NCBI GenBank assembly: GCA_005878995.1
Contig: VBME01000088.1
Location: 1-10,392 of the forward strand
Direction: 5' to 3'
DNA length: 10,392 bases
From: Methanobacteriota archaeon
GTDB taxonomy: Archaea; Thermoplasmatota; Thermoplasmata; RBG-16-68-12
Of the stretch, positions 6,379 to 10,392 are shown one piece after another (within the stretch, counting starts at the first letter, position 1; every line of letters starts with the position of its first letter). The notes beneath the pieces were generated by a model, which worked only from the letters and a program-made list of their open reading frames with translations, was not told where the DNA came from and made no database searches. A program made the position numbers and the translations under genes.

Positions 6379-6384
6379 CACCTC
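6379..6384 (-). promoter_or_regulatory. Ribosome binding site for the GTG start of the surface protein
   Basis: On the minus strand GAGGTG stands five bases before GTG 6373. There is no competing ATG or GTG with a hydrophobic N-terminus upstream, and the signal peptide begins within 10 residues of this start. Confidence 0.65.
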
Positions 6385-6425
6385 AGACCCTTGAGCGTGC
6401 CCGGATGAGGGTATGACCCCAGCGG

Positions 6426-6456
6426 CTTGGTTATCCACCCTGATTCTTTTTCGCGA
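6426..6456 (-). promoter_or_regulatory. Possible promoter of the surface-protein gene
   Basis: On the minus strand a purine-rich GAAAAAGAATCA is followed by GGTGGATAACC. The GATAA core (about 6430-6434) would place transcription start near 6405, giving a leader of about 30 bases that includes the ribosome binding site. No strict TATA consensus is present, so this is tentative. The 164 bases from 6374 to 6537 contain no gene and hold the promoters of two divergent genes. Confidence 0.3.
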
Positions 6457-6497
6457 CGGATCCGTGTCGTCGGCATCGTCGACGGGTCAGGGAGGGC

Positions 6498-6509
6498 GCA
6501 ACTTTTAGC
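6498..6509 (+). promoter_or_regulatory. Probable promoter of the Lhr helicase gene
   Basis: GCAACTTTTAGC is a TATA-like element with a purine-containing upstream edge. The centre (about 6505) predicts transcription start near 6530, only a few bases ahead of the ATG, so the transcript would have a very short leader. Confidence 0.5.
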
Positions 6510-6528
6510 CCGAGGCCCCCTTCAAGCC

Positions 6529-6533
6529 GGAGG
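6529..6533 (+). promoter_or_regulatory. Ribosome binding site deciding the helicase start at 6538
   Basis: GGAGG lies four bases before ATG 6538. The frame stays open upstream to a TTG at 6427, but those 37 codons have no ribosome binding site, run through the promoter and encode nothing helicase-like. The conserved protein begins right after ATG 6538. Confidence 0.65.
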
Positions 6534-6537
6534 CAAC

Positions 6538-9282
6538 ATGGACGCCCTCGGGCTCGATCCGCCCATTCTGGACGCCGTTCGGGCGCTCGGGATCGAAGAA
6601 TTCACGGAACCGCAGGTCCGGGCGATCCCGCGGATCCTCGCGGGGGCAAATGTCCTCCTCGTCGCGCCCACGGGCATCGGGAAGACGGAGGCGGCCCTTC
6701 TGCCGATCCTCCAGCACATCCTCCGCGAGAAGCCGACTCCGACGAGCTGCCTCTACATCACGCCGTTGCGGGCGCTCAACCGGGACATGCTGCGGCGGAT
6801 GACGTTCTTCGCGGAGCGACTCGGCGTGCGCGTCGCGGTCCGCCACGGTGACACGACCCCCCAGGAACGGGCCGCGATCACGCGCCACCCGCCCGACATC
6901 CTGATCACGACCCCGGAGACGTTCCAGATCCTCTTCACGGGACGCAAGCTGCGGGAGCATCTCCGGTCCGTGCGGTGGGTCGTGGTGGACGAGATCCACG
7001 AACTCGCCTCGGACGAGCGCGGGGCCCAACTGGCGGTCGGCATGGAGCGCTTGCGGGACCTGACCGAGGGCGAGTTTCAGCGCATCGGACTCTCCGCGAC
7101 GGTCGGGACGCCGGAGGAGGTCGGGGCGTTCCTCGCGGGAGTCGGCCGGCCCGTCGAGGTCATTCGCGTTCGGATCCCGAAGGGAATTCGGATCCGAGTC
7201 GAGATGCCATCTCCCGCGAACGCGGATTCCGAGATGGCCGAGCGCCTCCGGGTGAAGCCGGGCCAGGCGACGGCCCTCCGGCGCTGCCACGAGCTGATCA
7301 AGGAACACGCGTCGACGCTCTTCTTCGTGAACACGCGGGACACGGCCGAGTTCCTTTCGTCGCGGATCGCCGCCTGGTACCCAGACGCCGGGATCGGCGT
7401 CCATCACGGGAGCCTGTCGAAGGACGTTCGGGTGCAGATGGAGGACGACTTCAAGGCGGGCCGCCTGCGGTCCCTCGTGTGCACGTCCTCCCTCGAGCTC
7501 GGGATCGACGTCGGGACCGCGGACTTCGTGCTCCAGTACAACTCACCGCGAGAGGTCTCCCGCCTCGTCCAGCGGATCGGGCGCTCCGGTCACGGGGTCG
7601 GCGAGACCTCGGACGGTGTGATCCTCGCGACCCACGAGGACGATGTCGCGGAGGCGTCGGCGATCGCCCGGCGGGCCCTGGCCGAAGAGATCGAGGACCT
7701 CGTGGTCCGGAAGGACAACCGCTCCGTCCTCGCGAACCAGCTCGTGGCCATCGCGGTGTCCGAGCGGTTCACTTCGCTCGACGCGGCGTACGCGACGGTG
7801 CGTCGGAGTTGGCCGTTTCGCGACTTGAAGCGCGTGGACTTCGACGAGGTCGTCGCCCAGCTCGGCGAGCTCCGGCTCCTCTGGTCCCGGGACGGCCGAC
7901 TCGGCCGGAGCTCCCACTCCCTGCCGTACTTCTTCGAGAACATCTCGATGATTCCGGACGTGAAGACGTACCGAGTGATCGACCTGTCCTCGCGGCGGGC
8001 CATCGGAACCCTCGACGAGTGGTTCGTCGCGGAGAATGCGAAGCTCGGGGAGAGCTTCATCATGCGCGGGTCCGCGTGGCGGTTCGTCGATTTCAAGGAA
8101 GACCACGTCCTCGTCGAACCCGTCCGGGAGATCGGCGACGTCCCGTCGTGGGTCGGAGAAGACATTCCGGTCCCGTTTGAGGTCGCGCAAGAAGTCGGTC
8201 GCATCCGGAGGGAGCGAGACCTCTCTCGGTATCCCGTGAACGAACACGGCGCCGCCCGCTTCAGCGCGTACCTCGCGTCGGTCGGGGATGCGCCTCTCGC
8301 GACCGACGTTCGAATTACCATCGAGGTCGCGCGGGACGTGGTCATCGTGAACGCCTGTTTTGGGTCGAAGGTGAACGAGACCTTGGCCCAGCTGATCTCG
8401 TCCTTGGTCAGCGCTCGATTCGGGCAGAGCGTCGGCTTGCAGACGGATCCGTACCGGATCGTCCTCGAGGTCCCCCGGTCCGTCAAAGCGCAACAGATCG
8501 TCGACATCCTTCGCCCGGAGGATCCGGAGGCTCTGGAGCCGCTCCTCCGGGTGATCCTCAAGAACTCCGCGTTCCTGCGCTGGGCGTTCGTCTACGTCGC
8601 GAAGAAATTCGGAGCGTTGCGGCGCGATGTGGACTGGGAGAGCGTCTCGATCCCGCGGCTCCTGAAGACGTTCGAGAACACCCCGCTCTTCGAGGAAGTC
8701 CTGGACAAGGTGTTCTGGGAACGGATGGACATCCCGAGGGCGGTCGCGGTGTTGCAACGGATCCGCGCGGGCGAAATCGAGATCGTCGTCACCCGGATGA
8801 CGCCGATCGGGAAGGCCGGGCTGGAAGGCGGACGGCTCCTCGTGACCCCCTCGCGGGCCGACCACGCCACCCTGATGGCCGTGAAGGCTCGACTCGAGAA
8901 GGAGACCGCGACGTTCCTGTGCCTGAACTGCAAGATGTCCTGGCGCGACACGGTCAAGGATCTCCCCGCGAAGATTCGTTGTCCGCGGTGCGAGGCGCTC
9001 ATGGTCGCGGTCGTCGCCCCGTATGAGAGGGAGACGATCGCGAAGCTCGACCTCCAAGGGGCGGACAAACAGAGCCGCGCGAGGGCGAAACGTCTCTTCA
9101 CGAATGCGAGCCTCGTCATGGCGCACGGCCGGAAGGCCGTCTTGGCGCTGATGGCCCGCGGTGTCGGAGAGGACACAGCGGCGCGCATCCTCCGAGGGTA
9201 CCATGAAACGGAGGAGGACTTCCTGCGCGATGTCCTCGCGGCGGAAATCACGTACGCGCGGACGAAACGGTTTTGGGACTAG
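6538..9282 (+). CDS. lhr: Lhr-family superfamily 2 helicase with C-terminal zinc ribbon, 914 aa
   Basis: Lhr proteins are ATP-dependent 3'-5' translocases that unwind DNA or RNA-DNA hybrids; bacterial and archaeal members are linked to repair and to RNA handling. All core motifs are intact (residue numbers from ATG 6538): Q motif Gln26, Walker A APTGIGKT 43-50, Ia TPLRAL 75-80, Ib TTPE 124-127, Walker B DEIH 151-154, motif III SAT 186-188, IV FFVNTR 262-267, HHGS 289-292, V TSSLELGIDVG 316-326, VI QRIGRSGH 345-352. A winged-helix region (about 365-450) follows. Next is the Lhr-type beta domain (about 455-550), with YFFENISMIPD, IGTLDEWFV and GSAWRFVDFKEDHVLVEP. A long C-terminal part carries a zinc ribbon, Cys795-x2-Cys798-x16-Cys815-x2-Cys818, and a final helical segment (LMARGVGEDTAARILRGY). 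The length suits the archaeal Lhr2-like type rather than the much longer bacterial Lhr. The gene stands alone; the next gene starts 75 bases later. Confidence 0.94.
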   Translation: MDALGLDPPILDAVRALGIEEFTEPQVRAIPRILAGANVLLVAPTGIGKTEAALLPILQHILREKPTPTSCLYITPLRALNRDMLRRMTFFAERLGVRVAVRHGDTTPQERAAITRHPPDILITTPETFQILFTGRKLREHLRSVRWVVVDEIHELASDERGAQLAVGMERLRDLTEGEFQRIGLSATVGTPEEVGAFLAGVGRPVEVIRVRIPKGIRIRVEMPSPANADSEMAERLRVKPGQATALRRCHELIKEHASTLFFVNTRDTAEFLSSRIAAWYPDAGIGVHHGSLSKDVRVQMEDDFKAGRLRSLVCTSSLELGIDVGTADFVLQYNSPREVSRLVQRIGRSGHGVGETSDGVILATHEDDVAEASAIARRALAEEIEDLVVRKDNRSVLANQLVAIAVSERFTSLDAAYATVRRSWPFRDLKRVDFDEVVAQLGELRLLWSRDGRLGRSSHSLPYFFENISMIPDVKTYRVIDLSSRRAIGTLDEWFVAENAKLGESFIMRGSAWRFVDFKEDHVLVEPVREIGDVPSWVGEDIPVPFEVAQEVGRIRRERDLSRYPVNEHGAARFSAYLASVGDAPLATDVRITIEVARDVVIVNACFGSKVNETLAQLISSLVSARFGQSVGLQTDPYRIVLEVPRSVKAQQIVDILRPEDPEALEPLLRVILKNSAFLRWAFVYVAKKFGALRRDVDWESVSIPRLLKTFENTPLFEEVLDKVFWERMDIPRAVAVLQRIRAGEIEIVVTRMTPIGKAGLEGGRLLVTPSRADHATLMAVKARLEKETATFLCLNCKMSWRDTVKDLPAKIRCPRCEALMVAVVAPYERETIAKLDLQGADKQSRARAKRLFTNASLVMAHGRKAVLALMARGVGEDTAARILRGYHETEEDFLRDVLAAEITYARTKRFWD

Positions 9283-9346
9283 CGACGAAGCCCCCGGCCA
9301 CCAGCGTGATGGCGTCGACGACACCGGGAGGCGGAATTGCTCTCAC

Positions 9347-9351
9347 GGGAG
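9347..9351 (+). promoter_or_regulatory. Ribosome binding site for the ATG at 9358
   Basis: GGGAG lies six bases before ATG 9358. It supports this start over the in-frame GTG at 9409, which has no ribosome binding site. A TATA-like CGTTTATC at 9367-9374 inside the frame leaves the GTG possible as a nearly leaderless start. Confidence 0.5.
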
Positions 9352-9357
9352 AAACCC

Positions 9358-10392
9358 ATGACGATACGTTTATCGCCCCTGGATTCGTCCGCGCGGTTGG
9401 TTCCTCGCGTGGCGGATCAGACGACCGTCTTGTGTCCCATCTGTGGGCAGCCGAACCCGGTGAAAGCGAAGCAATGTGCCGCGTGCGGCATCACGTTCAC
9501 GACCGGTGCCGGTACGGAGAAAGTCGACGCGATCCTCGAGGATTTGCTCGAGCTTGCGAAGGCACCTCCGGACGCCGCCAGCGGCACGTCGCCGGAGGCC
9601 GAGTCGCCCGACGTCGACGAGACATCCGCGGAACAACTCTTCGATTCCCTGCTCGCCGAGGTGCAGCCTGACGACGCGGCGGCCGAGGAGGGAGGTGGAG
9701 CGCGGGTCGGTGAAGCTCCCGAGTCGTCGACGCAGGCCGGGGAGGCCGTCGACCGGATTCCGGTGCTCGCGACGCCCGCCGACACGGAGGGCCGCAAGAT
9801 CATCCGAATTTCCGGCCGGATGTTCGATGCCGTCACACTCGGGTCGGTCGGGGCGCTCGTCGTCGTCTTCGTGTTCTTCCGGATGTATGTGAACCCCTTC
9901 GACCCCTCGAATCCGCTGCCGACCCTCCTCTTCGCCGGCGTCGCCGTCGGCGGCATGGCCGCGGCGCTCGGCCTCTTCCGCCTTGCGAACAGCGAGGTGG
10001 CGCAGGGAGACCGACTGGTCAAAGAGGGCCGCTACGCGGACGCCCTCCCGCATTACGAGCGCGCGATCCGGATGGTCCGCCGGCCCTCGTATGCGTGGAC
10101 GTCGCGCGGCGTCGCGATGAAGTACCTCGGCCGGCTCGACGAGGCCCTGCGGTGTCACGAGAACGCGATCCGTTTGGACGCGACGAACGAGGTCGCGTGG
10201 TGCAACCTCGGGACCGTGTACTTCCGGAAAGACCAGCTCGCGAAGGCGCTCGAATGCTACGACAAGGCGATCCGGCTCCACCCGAAGTACGCGATCGCCT
10301 GGAACAACAAGGGGGTCGCCCTTTCGCGGATGGGCCGGTTCGAAGACGCGGACCGCTGCCACGCGCAAGCGACGAAGCTGCGTCCGGAGTAC
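9358..10392 (+). CDS. Zinc ribbon / two-TM / TPR-repeat membrane protein, 5' part
   Basis: The frame is open at the right edge after 345 codons. Order of parts: a zinc ribbon, Cys26-x2-Cys29-x10-Cys40-x2-Cys43 (LCPICGQ, CAACG); an acidic, low-complexity linker rich in Asp, Glu, Ala and Ser (about 55-140); a first transmembrane helix (about 158-178, LGSVGALVVVFVFF); a short Pro/Asn loop (NPFDPSNPLP); a second transmembrane helix (about 188-207); then at least four tetratricopeptide repeats from about 214 to the edge, with the usual A-x-x-x-x-x-x-A-I pattern (YADALPHYERAI, LDEALRCHENAIRLDATN, LAKALECYDKAIRLHPKY, FEDADRCHAQATKLRPEY). With both helices spanning, the ribbon and the TPRs lie on the same side, most likely the cytoplasm. 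TPRs mediate protein contacts; the partner is unknown. Such ribbon-TM-TPR mixtures are common in Euryarchaeota and rarely characterised. Confidence 0.88.
   Translation, partial: MTIRLSPLDSSARLVPRVADQTTVLCPICGQPNPVKAKQCAACGITFTTGAGTEKVDAILEDLLELAKAPPDAASGTSPEAESPDVDETSAEQLFDSLLAEVQPDDAAAEEGGGARVGEAPESSTQAGEAVDRIPVLATPADTEGRKIIRISGRMFDAVTLGSVGALVVVFVFFRMYVNPFDPSNPLPTLLFAGVAVGGMAAALGLFRLANSEVAQGDRLVKEGRYADALPHYERAIRMVRRPSYAWTSRGVAMKYLGRLDEALRCHENAIRLDATNEVAWCNLGTVYFRKDQLAKALECYDKAIRLHPKYAIAWNNKGVALSRMGRFEDADRCHAQATKLRPEY

Noticed and set aside
6427..6537. N-terminal extension of the helicase from a TTG at 6427
   Set aside because: It has no ribosome binding site, crosses the probable promoter and shows no helicase-like sequence. 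ATG 6538 has GGAGG four bases upstream.
6975..8180. A 401-codon plus-strand frame overlapping the helicase
   Set aside because: It is an off-frame reading of the helicase with extreme Arg/Gly content and no independent start signal.
7543..9324. A 593-codon open frame on the minus strand opposite the helicase
   Set aside because: It is Arg/Asp/Leu/Pro-rich, has no recognisable domain and lies wholly opposite an intact helicase with every motif present.
9370..10368. A 332-codon minus-strand frame at the right edge
   Set aside because: The opposite strand encodes a zinc ribbon, two TM helices and four TPRs in one frame, so this is a shadow.
1..10392. CRISPR array, insertion sequence, integrase or attachment duplication next to the tRNA genes
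   Set aside because: I saw no spaced direct repeats, transposase or integrase motifs, and no copied tRNA 3' end in the window.

Overview
The window reads as a chromosomal segment of a high-GC archaeon. The evidence is: archaeal-style TATA elements about 25-30 bases ahead of genes, two tRNA genes without encoded CCA ends, a tRNA intron bounded by a bulge-helix-bulge (BHB) splice motif, an archaeal Lhr-type helicase, and a sequon-rich secreted protein built from DUF11-like domains. The protein repertoire is most like the Thermoplasmatota and related Euryarchaeota. That placement is from memory of such proteomes, not from a search.

Layout. The left edge holds the 3' part of a plant-type (Ntn) asparaginase / isoaspartyl peptidase, then a small winged-helix regulator (614-922) and an intron-less tRNA-Asn(GTT) at 995-1068, all on +. 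A two-gene minus-strand operon of unknown function (2009 to 1090, ATGA overlap) fills the space between the two tRNA genes. Next comes tRNA-Met(CAT) at 2103-2205 on +, which is split by a 29-nt intron in its T-loop (position 59/60). From 6373 down to 2222 on the minus strand lies one 1383-residue membrane-anchored surface protein: signal peptide, beta-rich ectodomain with about six DUF11-like modules, one transmembrane helix, and a roughly 140-residue cytoplasmic alpha/beta domain. A 164-base divergent promoter region separates it from an Lhr-family helicase (6538-9282, +) with a C-terminal four-cysteine zinc ribbon. The right edge holds the start of a zinc ribbon / acidic linker / two-TM-helix / TPR protein (9358 to beyond the window).

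How the genes relate. Apart from the overlapping minus-strand pair, each gene appears to have its own promoter, and strands alternate, so this is a mosaic of single transcription units rather than one pathway. There is no CRISPR array, insertion sequence, phage gene or toxin-antitoxin pair that I can support.

Main points of interest. The strongest is the T-loop intron in tRNA-Met: the BHB geometry predicts both splice sites to the base and restores a perfect T-arm. Its core hairpin nearly repeats a hairpin lying between the TATA box and the 5' end of the same tRNA gene. Second is the giant surface protein that joins a large presumably glycosylated ectodomain to a small intracellular domain. 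Third is the uncharacterised gene pair between the two tRNA genes.
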